Source of the DNA: Flammeovirgaceae bacterium | Lineage (GTDB): Bacteria; Bacteroidota; Bacteroidia; Cytophagales; Cyclobacteriaceae | Assembly: GCA_015180985.1 (NCBI GenBank) | Contig: CP054185.1 | Coordinates: 124,001 to 188,000 of the forward strand | DNA length: 64,000 nucleotides | Reading direction: 5' to 3' | Part shown: in pieces, positions 10,791-19,715 of the stretch | Layout: every line of letters starts with the position of its first letter | Numbering within the stretch: position 1 is the first letter of the stretch | Program-made: the position numbers and the translations under genes | The notes under the pieces: model-generated | The model's input: only the letters and a program-made list of their open reading frames with translations | The model's database searches: none | What the model was told of the DNA's origin: nothing

Positions 10791-11816
10791 ATGAAATCAT
10801 TTGCCAGCGACAATTACTCCGGGGTACACCCCGAAATCATGGAAGCCCTGCAACGAGCCAACCACGCGCATATGGGTTCGTATGGAAACGATGTGATCAC
10901 TGATCGAGCCGTGAACCGGTTTAAAGAATTCTTTGGCGATGACATCAAGGTGTATTTTGTGTATAACGGAACGGGCGCCAATACGCTCGGGTTACGGGCA
11001 CTTACACAATCCTATCACGCCATCATCTGTTCTGATTTGGCTCATATCAACGTGGACGAATCAACAGCCCCGGAACAATTTACGGGTTGCAAACTGGTGG
11101 GTGTGCCTAACCAAAACGGAAGGATAAACGCACAACAAGTTGCTGAAAAAATACAACGACTGGGCGACCCCCACCATCCACAAGCAAAGGTCATCTCCAT
11201 TTCGCAACTAACAGAATATGCAACGGCTTATTCGGTTGATGAAATTAAAGCCCTATCCGAAGTAGCCAAACAGCACAACCTGTACCTGCACATGGATGGG
11301 GCGCGCATCAGCAATGCCGCGGTAAGTCTGAATAAAAATTTTCGGGAATTTACACGCGATGCCGGAGTGGACGTACTCTCTTTTGGAGGAACAAAAAACG
11401 GGATGATGTTTGGTGAAGCCGTTGTGTTTTTTAACCAGGAGGCAGCAACATACTTTCAGTACATCCGCAAACAAGGCATGCAACTCCACTCCAAAATGCG
11501 TTTTATCAGCGCCCAGTTCGAGGCATTATTAAGTAACGATTTATGGAAACGAAACGCATCGCATGCCAATGCCATGGCAAAAAAACTGGCTACAGGGTTA
11601 CGTGAAATACCCCGGGTTACCATCACCCACCCGGTTGATGGCAACGGAGTGTTCGCCATCATGCCAAACGAAATCATCGCACCCCTGCAACAGGAAGTTT
11701 TCTTTTACGTGTGGAATGAACCAACCAACGAAGTGCGCTTAATGTGCTCATTCGATACAACAGATGAAGAAATACACCGGTTTCTTAAAAAAATAAAAGC
11801 GCTGGTCAGCGCTTAA
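10791..11816 (+). CDS. PLP-dependent threonine-aldolase-like lyase (beta-eliminating lyase fold)
   Basis: This is a fold-type I pyridoxal-phosphate enzyme of the low-specificity L-threonine aldolase family, which cleaves L-threonine or allo-threonine to glycine and acetaldehyde. It has 341 residues from ATG 10791 (MKSFASDNYSGVHPEI); longer in-frame starts would run through the upstream terminator. Seen: the N-terminal SDNYSGVHPE substrate segment, the glycine-rich NGTGANT, HMDGARI with the cofactor-binding Asp, and the PLP lysine in SFGGTKNGM. The N-terminus resembles SDN(M/T)-type aldolases, supporting the call; a related amino-acid lyase activity cannot be excluded. The 3' end overlaps the convergent T9SS gene by 11 bases. 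Confidence 0.88.
   Translation: MKSFASDNYSGVHPEIMEALQRANHAHMGSYGNDVITDRAVNRFKEFFGDDIKVYFVYNGTGANTLGLRALTQSYHAIICSDLAHINVDESTAPEQFTGCKLVGVPNQNGRINAQQVAEKIQRLGDPHHPQAKVISISQLTEYATAYSVDEIKALSEVAKQHNLYLHMDGARISNAAVSLNKNFREFTRDAGVDVLSFGGTKNGMMFGEAVVFFNQEAATYFQYIRKQGMQLHSKMRFISAQFEALLSNDLWKRNASHANAMAKKLATGLREIPRVTITHPVDGNGVFAIMPNEIIAPLQQEVFFYVWNEPTNEVRLMCSFDTTDEEIHRFLKKIKALVSA
11788..11814 (-). terminator. Terminator of the small T9SS gene, inside the aldolase 3' end
   Basis: An 18-base inverted repeat (8-bp arms AAGCGCTG / CAGCGCTT, 11797-11814) contains both genes' stop region. Read on the minus strand it is followed by TTATTTTTTT, giving a rho-independent terminator for the minus-strand gene that is encoded within the last codons of the convergent plus-strand gene. 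Confidence 0.7.
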
Positions 11817-12150
11817 GAAATTTAAAGGTACCCTTGAATTTACTGCCTTCATCCCGAAGGGCAATCAGGTAATACCCTGCAGCAAGGTCTTTTATGCGCA
11901 TCCGGATTTCGTGCTGATCGATTACTTCTGTTTCGGTGCGGATTTCATTACCGATAATATTATGGAGTGTTAACTTCACCTGCCGGGCATCCAGATCTTC
12001 CATTCTTACAAACACATAATCATCGGCAGCCGGATTGGGATACACCGAAATAGTCTTGCCCGGATCGGACGTTTCCCGGGCAAATTGTGCTTTTGCAGGC
12101 AGTGCAAAGGCAATTAAAACAACTACTATGGTGCTATTGAGAAGGCGCAT
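11806..12150 (-). CDS. Small secreted protein consisting of a T9SS C-terminal sorting domain
   Basis: The protein is 114 residues from the ATG at 12150 (MRLLNSTIVV). It has a signal peptide (about 1-21, ending PAKAQ), a spacer of roughly 12 residues, then one beta-sandwich domain beginning ISVYPNPAADDYVFV and ending GTFKFLKR. YPNP and the final K-F-x-K strand are hallmarks of the Por-secretion (type IX) C-terminal sorting domain, which normally directs a large cargo through the outer membrane and is then removed. Here there is essentially no cargo. It could be a surface-anchored peptide, a decoy or chaperone for the T9SS, or the remnant of a larger protein. No frameshifted cargo sequence is visible upstream. 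Confidence 0.82.
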   Translation of the reverse strand: MRLLNSTIVVVLIAFALPAKAQFARETSDPGKTISVYPNPAADDYVFVRMEDLDARQVKLTLHNIIGNEIRTETEVIDQHEIRMRIKDLAAGYYLIALRDEGSKFKGTFKFLKR

Positions 12151-12249
12151 TACTAAGTCAAATTTACGCAAAATCCACTCCAAAAGTTCAAGCCTGCGTT
12201 GCTTTATAGATTCAGGAAAAGGTCAAAAGGTTTAAAAAACCGGTAAATT

Positions 12250-13746
12250 TTATTGAATAGCCTGTATGGCTTCGGGTATTTTTTCAATTAAATCGGAGGT
12301 TATCAGCCCTTCTACCCCTTTTTCGCGCATTGCCAGGTCGCCTGCCAGTCCATGCAACCAGCACCCCAGTTGGGCGGCCTCCACAGCCGTATAGCCCCGG
12401 GCCAGTAAAGCGGTAAGCATACCGGTAAGGGCATCGCCACTGCCTCCTTTGGCCATACCGGGATTACCTGTATTGTTAAAAAATACTTTACCCGATGGAG
12501 CGGCAATAGAAGAATAGGCGCCCTTAACAATAAGTACCGATTTAAGATTAACCGCCAGTTTACGTTGTCGTTCAAGCCTGTCGAAACTATTTTTCCAATC
12601 GCCTGCCAATCGTTTAAACTCACCCGGATGCGGAGTTAAAATACTGCCCTCCGGTATAAGTGCCTGCAATGCCGGGTTAGCCGATAAAATAGTCAATGCA
12701 TCAGCATCAAGTACCATTGGTTTTTTGTAACGTTCCATAAGTTGCTCCAGTGCTTTGGTTACCATGGTATTGGTACCAATACCCGGACCAACACCAACGG
12801 CATTGTAAGTATCAAGCTCAGGTACGCGGGTGAAGTAAGCATCATCGTCATCCACCGACACCATGGCTTCTGGGACGGCTGATTGAAGGATGGTGTTGCC
12901 CTGCCTGGGAATATGCGTTGTAAGCAAGCCAGCGCCACTGCGCAGGGCAGCGCGGGAGGCCAGCACAGCCGCTCCCATTTTTCCGTAACTGCCGGCAATG
13001 AGCAAGGCATGACCAAACCGACCTTTGTGATCAAAGGTGGAGCGGGGTTTAAGATTTTTTTTCAAATGCTTTTTCGAAAGCAGGTAATTGGTTGTTTCAG
13101 ACTGGTTGATAAACTCCTTGCTTAGGCCGATATCAACCATTGTCCACGCTCCGACAAAGGGATGATTTTCGGGCATGAAAAACGCCAGCTTCGGCAACTG
13201 GAACGAGACTGTATAATTTGCTTTGATAATCGCCCCTTCTGATGGCTTGTCGGCAAACAAGCCGGAGGGAATATCCACGGCAATACGGGTGGCATCGGTC
13301 TGATTTACAGCTTCAATTACCTGCGCATAAATTCCTTCCACCGGCCGCGACAGGCCCGAACCGAACAGGGCATCAATCAGTACATTACATCCTGCAAATT
13401 CATTAGCCGCTGGCGCTGATGTGATTTGAGTTACTTCCACTTCCTCCGGCAGGCGTTCACGATTTTTTTTGAAGTCATCGGTCTCCGTCACCGAACCGCG
13501 AACAATCCAAACTTTTACCGTATAGCCCCAGTCGTGCAACAGGCGGGCTATACCCAGGCCATCGCCACCGTTATTGCCCGTTCCGCAGACAATGCCGATT
13601 TTTTTTAAATCATCAATGTGCTGCGAAAACCATGAGCAAAATGCCCGGCAGGCGCGTTCCATCAAATCAAGAGAAGCAACAGGTTCGTGCGCAATGGTGT
13701 AAGCATCGAGCGCTTTGATTTGATCCGAACTCAGGACTTTAATCAT
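12250..13746 (-). CDS. nnr: Bifunctional NAD(P)H-hydrate epimerase / ADP-dependent dehydratase
   Basis: The enzyme repairs damaged hydrated NAD(P)H: the N-terminal YjeF domain epimerises R-NAD(P)HX and the C-terminal ribokinase-like domain dehydrates S-NAD(P)HX using ADP. The product is 498 residues from ATG 13746 (MIKVLSSDQIKALD, the usual family start; the upstream in-frame start adds 15 unlike residues). Seen: VCGTGNNGGDGLGIARLL in the epimerase half, and in the dehydratase half LTPHPGEFKRL and NPGMAKGGSGDALTGML with the catalytic Asp region. It stands alone between convergent and tandem neighbours and is probably expressed constitutively. Confidence 0.95.
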   Translation of the reverse strand: MIKVLSSDQIKALDAYTIAHEPVASLDLMERACRAFCSWFSQHIDDLKKIGIVCGTGNNGGDGLGIARLLHDWGYTVKVWIVRGSVTETDDFKKNRERLPEEVEVTQITSAPAANEFAGCNVLIDALFGSGLSRPVEGIYAQVIEAVNQTDATRIAVDIPSGLFADKPSEGAIIKANYTVSFQLPKLAFFMPENHPFVGAWTMVDIGLSKEFINQSETTNYLLSKKHLKKNLKPRSTFDHKGRFGHALLIAGSYGKMGAAVLASRAALRSGAGLLTTHIPRQGNTILQSAVPEAMVSVDDDDAYFTRVPELDTYNAVGVGPGIGTNTMVTKALEQLMERYKKPMVLDADALTILSANPALQALIPEGSILTPHPGEFKRLAGDWKNSFDRLERQRKLAVNLKSVLIVKGAYSSIAAPSGKVFFNNTGNPGMAKGGSGDALTGMLTALLARGYTAVEAAQLGCWLHGLAGDLAMREKGVEGLITSDLIEKIPEAIQAIQ

Positions 13747-13866
13747 AAGGCAATTATCAAATTGGCGGCATTCCGGCAAATGGATTAACACTTTACAATC
13801 ATACGCTGTTACGAATATAACAGAACCTTCGCTTCGGGTTCATAACCTTTGGTTAAGGCCTTGTTG

Positions 13867-14841
13867 TCATTCGATCTGTTTAGCCGTTCGGCTAACGTAA
13901 TCCAGCAGTATTCTGAAAAATTCAGCAGGTTGCTCTTCCACAATTTCATGGCCGCATTTTTCAATCACATGCATTTCGCTGCGCTTTAAACATTCCTTTT
14001 GCAAATAAAATGTCGACTCGCCCTGGTCATCTTGCCTGCCATAAACAATTAAAGCTGGTATCCGCAGTTTTTTCAATCGGTTAGTGATATCCCACTTTGT
14101 TTCGATTACCTCCTTATCGATTATCGGAATAGGCTGAAAATTGAAATCGTAAAAGAGTCGGTCAAAATATTCCTGGGATATTTTATTCCTATCGTAATAC
14201 ATTGCCCGAACATGAATAGCCATAAAGTTCTTATAGGCAACAACTTCTTTACTTAACGGATCGGCCCGTTTGAGTGAATCCAGTTCCTTATCAGTCTTTG
14301 TTGCAAAAATCTTTTGCAAAAAGTCCATTGAATCTAGTTCAGCTTTCGAACGCCTGGCATATTGATTGTCGTACAGGAAATGCCAAAGTGTATAAGATGG
14401 CGGAGCCGAGCACACCAGTATAAGATTTGAAACAACCTCTGGGTAGTACGCTGCATAATTCATTGCAAGCAAACCACCCCACGAAACCCCTAATAAGGTA
14501 ACTTTTTTATCACCGCGTTCCCTTCGTAAAAACTCAATATCTTGTGTATAGTTTGCAATGGTAATTGTCTTTTCATTGACAGGTATATTCCTTGATTTTC
14601 CTGAACCCCGTTGATGTATCAGAATACATGTATAATATGATTTCAGGCTGTCAATTATCTGACGATACGGATGGTCAGGTGCTTCCCCTGGTCCGCCCGA
14701 TAAAATATATAGTGCAGGCCCTTTGCCAAATTCTTCATAGTACAATTTTAAGGTACCGTTAGTATAACTTTTAAGAGTCTGAGCCGGGCTAGTTGAATAA
14801 GCTAATAGCAGAAGAACCAGTAACAAAGAAGAACTTTTCAT
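13867..14841 (-). CDS. Secreted alpha/beta hydrolase, proline-iminopeptidase-like
   Basis: The product is 324 residues with a signal peptide (1-20, ending SPAQ), so it is periplasmic or exported. It has an alpha/beta hydrolase fold: oxyanion region LSGGPGEAPDHPY, HQRGSGKS, nucleophile elbow GVSWGG (Ser120), a likely acid in YGRQDDQGE and the catalytic His in KCGHEIVEEQ. The HQRGxGxS and GGPG motifs are those of the prolyl aminopeptidase (S33) group, but a cap domain of about 100 residues varies among esterases and peptidases, so the substrate is unknown. The base composition is more AT-rich than its neighbours, which may indicate later acquisition. No operon partner. Confidence 0.85.
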   Translation of the reverse strand: MKSSSLLLVLLLLAYSTSPAQTLKSYTNGTLKLYYEEFGKGPALYILSGGPGEAPDHPYRQIIDSLKSYYTCILIHQRGSGKSRNIPVNEKTITIANYTQDIEFLRRERGDKKVTLLGVSWGGLLAMNYAAYYPEVVSNLILVCSAPPSYTLWHFLYDNQYARRSKAELDSMDFLQKIFATKTDKELDSLKRADPLSKEVVAYKNFMAIHVRAMYYDRNKISQEYFDRLFYDFNFQPIPIIDKEVIETKWDITNRLKKLRIPALIVYGRQDDQGESTFYLQKECLKRSEMHVIEKCGHEIVEEQPAEFFRILLDYVSRTAKQIE

Positions 14842-14955
14842 TTTTACCTCAATAGCTAATCATATCTTGCTCTTAAGAATTAAGCAAGTCGGGTAAGTAT
14901 AACAACAGATTGCTTCATTTTTCCGGTTATAAGGTCACCACCAAAATACCTATTG

Positions 14956-15252
14956 CTACCGCTGCACGCCAAAGAACTCGTAGTTCTTGGCAATGTAGCC
15001 CTTCCACTGGTCGGGCACCTGGCTCTCCTCAAAAATGGCATCCACGGGGCAGGCCGGCACGCAGGCATCGCAGTCGATGCACACTTCGGGGTTGATGTAC
15101 AGTTGCTTGCCGGTTTTATCGAAGCCTGGTTCTTTTACTTCCTGGCCGCTGCCATCGGTCTTCACCGGGCCGTGAATACAATCCACCGGGCATACATCCA
15201 CACAGGCGGTGTCGCAGGTACTTACGCAGGGTTCGCAGATGATGTAGGGCAT
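14956..15252 (-). CDS. Seven-iron-type ferredoxin (3Fe-4S/4Fe-4S)
   Basis: A 98-residue soluble electron carrier. The first motif holds Cys 6, 9, 13, 17, 21 and 25 (CEPCVSTCDTACVDVCPVDC) and the second Cys 58, 61, 64 and 68 (CIDCDACVPACP). The pattern fits the FdxA/7-iron ferredoxin family; Cys13 is an extra cysteine, and residues 30-50 form an insertion between clusters absent from the classical Azotobacter protein. It is transcribed divergently from korAB-nuo (137 bases between starts), and I infer it carries electrons between the 2-oxoacid oxidoreductase and complex I. An inverted repeat of the Crp/Fnr type lies 26 bases upstream of the ATG. Confidence 0.93.
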   Translation of the reverse strand: MPYIICEPCVSTCDTACVDVCPVDCIHGPVKTDGSGQEVKEPGFDKTGKQLYINPEVCIDCDACVPACPVDAIFEESQVPDQWKGYIAKNYEFFGVQR

Positions 15253-15277
15253 GGTTTGATATTTTTTAGGTTTTCAA

Positions 15278-15291
15278 ATGATTTCAGTCAT
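15278..15291. promoter_or_regulatory. Candidate Crp/Fnr-type operator between ferredoxin and korA
   Basis: ATGATTTCAGTCAT fits the core TGAY-N4-RTCA also seen at usp, cco, nap and osmC. It lies 26 bases before the ferredoxin ATG and about 100 before korA. Unlike most of the others, I find no -7 element at the matching distance, so if it works it may repress ferredoxin or act from afar on korA. Confidence 0.35.
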
Positions 15292-15389
15292 AGTTAAAAA
15301 TAGGCAATAAAATTAGCATCGCCCAACCTCACCGGCCTTAGTTAATCTGGAGCAGGTGATGTAACTTAACAGACCTAAATTGAACAGCT

Positions 15390-17249
15390 ATGGATGATAC
15401 GCTGGTAAATGGCACAAAAACCACCAAAGAACTGGAAAAAGTGGTAATCCGGTTTGCCGGAGATTCAGGAGACGGCATGCAGCTTACCGGTTCGCAATTC
15501 AGTTTTACCTCGGCCCTGTGGGGTAACGACCTGGCCACCTTTCCGGATTTTCCGGCCGAGATACGGGCACCGCAGGGAACCGTGGAAGGCGTATCGGGCT
15601 TCCAGGTGCAGATTGGCAAAATTGATATCTACACTCCGGGCGACCAGGCCGATGTGCTGGTGGCCATGAACCCCGCGGCCTTAAAATCAAACCTGCAGTT
15701 TGCACGCAAAGGCGGCAACATTATTATCGACATGGATGCCTTTGTCGATCGCAACATCGAGAAGGCCGGGTTTAAAACCAACCCGCTTGAGGACGGAAGC
15801 CTGAACGACTACAACGTAGTTGAAGCCCCCATCTCATCGCTTACCAAAGCGGCACTGGAGGGTTTGCAACTTGACAACAAGAGTATTATGCGGTCGAAGA
15901 ACATGTTTGCCCTGGGCATGATGTACTGGCTGTTCGATCGCTCATTAAAGGAAACCGAAAAATACATCGAAGATAAATTCCGCAAAACTCCGGCCCTGGC
16001 CGAAGGAAACAAGCGTGCACTGAATGCCGGCTACCATTATGCCGAAACCATCGAAGCGCTGCCGGCCCGTTACAAAGTGCCGCCCGCCTCTATTGAAAAA
16101 GGAATTTACCGGCACATTTCAGGTAACACTGCCACGGCCTGGGGGCTGATTGCCGCTGCGGAAAAACTAGGCAAACAACTCTTTCTGGGTTCCTACCCGA
16201 TTACTCCGGCATCGGACATCCTGCATGAACTGTCGCGCCACAAAAACCTGGGAGTAATTACCATGCAGGCCGAAGATGAAATTGCAGCCGTGTGTTCTGC
16301 TATTGGCGCCAGCTATGCCGGGCAGGTGGGCGTTACCACATCAAGCGGGCCGGGTATTGCGTTGAAAGGTGAGGCTATTGGTCTGGCGGTGATGGCTGAA
16401 GTTCCACTGGTTGTTGTGGATGTACAGCGGGGCGGACCTTCTACCGGTCTGCCGACAAAAACCGAGCAAGCCGATATAAATATTGCCGTGTATGGCCGCA
16501 ACAGCGAAAGCCCGGCCGTAGTCATCGCGGCCAGTACGCCCAGCAATTGCTTTGAGTTTGCCTACCAGGCGGTGAAGTTAGCCGTGGAGCACATGACGCC
16601 CGTCATCCTGCTTACCGATGGGTATCTGGCCAACGGTTCGGAACCCTGGAAGTATCCGAAACTTGCCGACCTGCCACCGATAAAAATAAATGAACCGCAA
16701 AAGTCGAATGGCACTTACTACCCGTATGCACGCGATCCGGAAACACTGGCTCGTGGATGGGCCATTCCCGGAACCACCGGACTGGAGCATCGGATTGGCG
16801 GCCTGGAAAAACAAGACCTTACCGGCAATGTTTCGTACGACCCGCAGAACCACGAAAAGATGGTCCGTACCCGGGCCGAAAAAGTTGCCCGCGTGGCCAA
16901 CTACATTCCTGAATTGGACGTCATCGGTAAGGGCGATGGCAAACTGCTGGTGGTGGGCTGGGGCGGTACCTATGGAGGATTACTCACTTCAGTGAAAGAA
17001 TTGCAGCAGGCCAACAAGAAAATTGATTTTGCTCATTTCAACTACATCAACCCGTTGCCAAAAAATACGCAGCAAATTTTTGAAAAATACGATAAGATAC
17101 TGGTTTGCGAACTCAACATGGGGCAGTTTGCATCGTTGCTCAGAAGCAAATTCCCCGGCTTGAATATTCTTTCATACAACAAAATCCAGGGGCAACCTTT
17201 TCTTGTTACTGAATTAAAAGAGGTTTTCATTAACCACCTAAAAGACTAA
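15390..17249 (+). CDS. korA: 2-oxoacid:ferredoxin oxidoreductase, fused gamma-alpha subunit (2-oxoglutarate type)
   Basis: With KorB it oxidatively decarboxylates a 2-oxoacid (most likely 2-oxoglutarate) with CoA, reducing ferredoxin. The 619 residues comprise an N-terminal gamma domain (about 15-210, with RFAGDSGDGMQLTGSQF and FPDFPAEIRAPQGT) and a pyrimidine-binding alpha domain (about 240-600, with GSYPITPASDILHELS and SSGPGIALKGEAIG). This fused architecture is usual for two-subunit enzymes. The ATG follows a 137-base divergent intergenic region shared with the ferredoxin. The korB start is three bases after its stop, and korB in turn lies two bases before nuoA, placing the enzyme in one operon with complex I. 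Confidence 0.95.
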   Translation: MDDTLVNGTKTTKELEKVVIRFAGDSGDGMQLTGSQFSFTSALWGNDLATFPDFPAEIRAPQGTVEGVSGFQVQIGKIDIYTPGDQADVLVAMNPAALKSNLQFARKGGNIIIDMDAFVDRNIEKAGFKTNPLEDGSLNDYNVVEAPISSLTKAALEGLQLDNKSIMRSKNMFALGMMYWLFDRSLKETEKYIEDKFRKTPALAEGNKRALNAGYHYAETIEALPARYKVPPASIEKGIYRHISGNTATAWGLIAAAEKLGKQLFLGSYPITPASDILHELSRHKNLGVITMQAEDEIAAVCSAIGASYAGQVGVTTSSGPGIALKGEAIGLAVMAEVPLVVVDVQRGGPSTGLPTKTEQADINIAVYGRNSESPAVVIAASTPSNCFEFAYQAVKLAVEHMTPVILLTDGYLANGSEPWKYPKLADLPPIKINEPQKSNGTYYPYARDPETLARGWAIPGTTGLEHRIGGLEKQDLTGNVSYDPQNHEKMVRTRAEKVARVANYIPELDVIGKGDGKLLVVGWGGTYGGLLTSVKELQQANKKIDFAHFNYINPLPKNTQQIFEKYDKILVCELNMGQFASLLRSKFPGLNILSYNKIQGQPFLVTELKEVFINHLKD

Positions 17250-17252
17250 CAC

Positions 17253-18284
17253 ATGGAAAATACCATTGATATACCGCAGCAAAAGCTTACCAAAAAAGAT
17301 TTTGAAAGCGATCAACTGGTGCGCTGGTGCCCCGGTTGTGGCGACTACTCGATATTATCGGCTATGACCAACGCGTTGCCCCAACTGAACATTCCGCGAG
17401 AGAACATCGTGTTTATTTCAGGCATCGGGTGTGCCTCCCGCTTTCCGTATTACATGAACACCTACGGCTTTCATACCATCCACGGGCGCGGGCCGGCCGT
17501 GGCTACGGGTGTTAAGCTTGCCAACCCCAAACTAAGTGTTTGGGAAATCCAGGGAGATGGCGATGCCATGGCCATTGGCGGAAACCACTTTATCCATGCC
17601 CTTCGCAGAAACATTGACATTAACATCATTCTGTTTAATAATGAGATTTACGGGCTTACCAAAGGGCAATACTCACCCACTTCGCCTACCGGGCTGGTTA
17701 CCAAGTCAACCCCATATGGCTCCATTGAGCGCCCCTTTCATGCAGCCGAACTGGTTATAGGGGCACAGGGTACTTTCTACGCCCGCACCATTGATACCAA
17801 CCCGAAACTAATGACCGAAATTTTTGTGCATGCAGCCAGGCATGTGGGCACCTCGCTGGTTGAGGTATTGCAAAACTGCGTCATCTTTAACGATGACGCC
17901 CATGCGGCCGTAACGGCACGCGAAAACCGCGATGAGTTTCAACTGCACGTAAAGCACGGGCAACCTTTGCTGTTCGGAAAAGAAAACAAGAAAGGCATAC
18001 GCCTGAACGGGCTTAAACTGGAAGTTGTAACACTGGGCGAAAACGGCATTACCGAAAAGGATATTCTGGTACACGATGCGCACACTGAAGATCCTACCCT
18101 GCATTTAATGCTGGCCCGCATGGCCCCTCCGCATTTCCCGATGGCGCTGGGCGTTATCCGCGAAGTGCGTGCAAAAACGTACGATGAGGCTATTACCGAA
18201 GAGCGTGAAAAAATTACTAAAAACGCCAGGTACCACTCGGTTGACGACCTGCTGAAGAGTGGTGAAACCTGGGAGATTAAATAA
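17253..18284 (+). CDS. korB: 2-oxoacid:ferredoxin oxidoreductase beta subunit (TPP-binding)
   Basis: This is the thiamine-diphosphate-binding subunit that decarboxylates the 2-oxoacid and passes electrons through a 4Fe-4S cluster to ferredoxin. It has 343 residues, with an N-terminal cluster motif RWCPGCGDYSIL, the TPP/Mg motif GDGDAMAIGGNHFIHALRRN and NNEIYGLTKGQYSPTS. Length and motifs match KorB proteins. The stop is only two bases from the nuoA ATG, a spacing that makes co-translation with complex I very likely; this is the strongest sequence evidence that 2-oxoacid oxidation and complex I are functionally coupled here. Confidence 0.96.
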   Translation: MENTIDIPQQKLTKKDFESDQLVRWCPGCGDYSILSAMTNALPQLNIPRENIVFISGIGCASRFPYYMNTYGFHTIHGRGPAVATGVKLANPKLSVWEIQGDGDAMAIGGNHFIHALRRNIDINIILFNNEIYGLTKGQYSPTSPTGLVTKSTPYGSIERPFHAAELVIGAQGTFYARTIDTNPKLMTEIFVHAARHVGTSLVEVLQNCVIFNDDAHAAVTARENRDEFQLHVKHGQPLLFGKENKKGIRLNGLKLEVVTLGENGITEKDILVHDAHTEDPTLHLMLARMAPPHFPMALGVIREVRAKTYDEAITEEREKITKNARYHSVDDLLKSGETWEIK

Positions 18285-18286
18285 CC

Positions 18287-18637
18287 ATGGGCAGCGAAGC
18301 ATTGGTGATTTTGTTTATATGCGCCATCATTATGGTGGGCGCGGGTGTTTTGGTTTCGAACCTGGTGGCGCCCAAATCAAAAAACCTGCAGAAAGATGAA
18401 CCGTATGAGTGCGGCATTCCTACAAAGGGCACATCGTGGATTCAGTTCCGCGTTGGCTACTACCTTTTCGCTATCATCTTTCTGATTTTTGATGTAGAGA
18501 CCGTTTTTATCTTTCCATGGGCCGTAGCCATGAAGCACGTTGGGCTTGCCGCTTTTATTGAAATTGTGATATTCTTCCTTGTATTGGGATTGGGGCTGTT
18601 GTACGCCTGGAAAAAGAAAGCATTAACATGGGAGTAA
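18287..18637 (+). CDS. nuoA: NADH-quinone oxidoreductase (complex I) subunit A
   Basis: A small membrane subunit of the quinone-binding region. Its 116 residues have three predicted membrane helices (about 3-25, 60-82 and 88-110). The conserved KxxPYECG motif between helices 1 and 2 ([11 protein letters not shown]) and [11 protein letters not shown] are present. It overlaps nuoB by ten bases and follows korB by two, so it opens the nuo part of the operon. Confidence 0.97.
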   Translation: MGSEALVILFICAIIMVGAGVLVSNLVAPKSKNLQKDEPYECGIPTKGTSWIQFRVGYYLFAIIFLIFDVETVFIFPWAVAMKHVGLAAFIEIVIFFLVLGLGLLYAWKKKALTWE

Positions 18638-19197
18638 ACCAAAATACAATAACACCACAGCAGCACGAAGAACTGTTGAAAGATTTTCCCGGCCAGGTTG
18701 TTCGTGGGCCGGGAAGCAACATCGTCATCACTTCGGTGGATAATGTGGTGAACTGGGCACGCGCCAATTCACTTTGGCCGTTGGTTTTCGGTACCAGTTG
18801 CTGCGCCATCGAGATGATGGCCACCGGTGCCAGCCGGCACGACTGGAGCCGGTTTGGAACTGAGGTAGCACGGGCTACTCCGCGTCAGGCAGATTTGATT
18901 GTGATTGCCGGAACCATTGTAAATAAAATGGCACCGGTACTGAAAAGATTATATGACCAGATGGCCGACCCGAAGTATGTAATCGCCATGGGTGCTTGTG
19001 CTACTTCAGGAGGACCGTTTTACTACAACACCTATTCGGTGGTAAAAGGAGCCGACCACATTATTCCGGTTGATGTGTATGTACCCGGCTGCCCGCCACG
19101 GCCGGAAGCATTGTTGTACGGAATAATGCAATTACAAAAGAAAATCCGGGGTGAGTCAGTAACCGAGCCGCGTAACCCGATGGAAGACTTTGTTTGA
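18628..19197 (+). CDS. nuoB: Complex I subunit B, carries cluster N2
   Basis: NuoB ligates the terminal 4Fe-4S cluster N2, which reduces quinone. The 189 residues carry the four expected ligands Cys58, Cys59 ([10 protein letters not shown]), Cys124 (MGACATSGG) and Cys155 ([10 protein letters not shown]). The N-terminal 30 residues are a variable extension. After it comes a 59-base non-coding spacer containing a purine-rich GGAGAAGGA before nuoC, the largest gap in the operon. Confidence 0.98.
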   Translation: MGVNQNTITPQQHEELLKDFPGQVVRGPGSNIVITSVDNVVNWARANSLWPLVFGTSCCAIEMMATGASRHDWSRFGTEVARATPRQADLIVIAGTIVNKMAPVLKRLYDQMADPKYVIAMGACATSGGPFYYNTYSVVKGADHIIPVDVYVPGCPPRPEALLYGIMQLQKKIRGESVTEPRNPMEDFV

Positions 19198-19256
19198 CCT
19201 CACTCCCTTTAATCCCTATCCTGAAGGAGAAGGACGCTAAGAGATAAACAGACTAT

Positions 19257-19715
19257 ATGGATAACGAAGCGCTGAAGGAATTCATTTTACAACGGGTACC
19301 CGAGGCTGAAATCAGCCAGGGCGCCCAATATCTGCAGGCCGTTGTTCCTTCCGAAAAAGCACATCCCCTCCTCTCCGAACTTAAATCCAACCCGAAAACT
19401 TCATTCGATTACCTGTTTTGCCTTACCGGGGTTGATTGGCCCCAACACATGGAAGTGGTTTACCATTTGAAATCCACTTTGCTCAATCACATGGTGGTGA
19501 TTAAAGCAAAAATCAATACACGGGAAAATCCGCAAACCGATACCGTCTGCGACCTCTGGCGAACAGCCGAATTTCATGAGCGCGAGGTTTACGATTTATT
19601 CGGAATAGCATTTAACAATCATCCCGATTTAAGGCGGCTGTTATTAACCGATGACTGGGTTGGTTACCCGATGCGAAAGGATTATGTGGATAAAGTAAAC
19701 ATGATTGAATACTGA
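19257..19715 (+). CDS. nuoC: Complex I subunit C (30 kDa type)
   Basis: A peripheral-arm subunit that packs on NuoD. Its 152 residues are separate from NuoD (not fused as in Escherichia coli). The signature TAEFHEREVYDLFGIAF followed by HPDLRRLLLTDDW near the C-terminus is diagnostic. The last base of its stop is the first base of the nuoD ATG, so translation is coupled. Confidence 0.97.
   Translation: MDNEALKEFILQRVPEAEISQGAQYLQAVVPSEKAHPLLSELKSNPKTSFDYLFCLTGVDWPQHMEVVYHLKSTLLNHMVVIKAKINTRENPQTDTVCDLWRTAEFHEREVYDLFGIAFNNHPDLRRLLLTDDWVGYPMRKDYVDKVNMIEY

Noticed and set aside
19198-19256. Small extra gene or regulatory RNA between nuoB and nuoC
   Set aside because: Only 59 bases, with no hairpin or conserved motif apart from a purine-rich likely ribosome-binding site.
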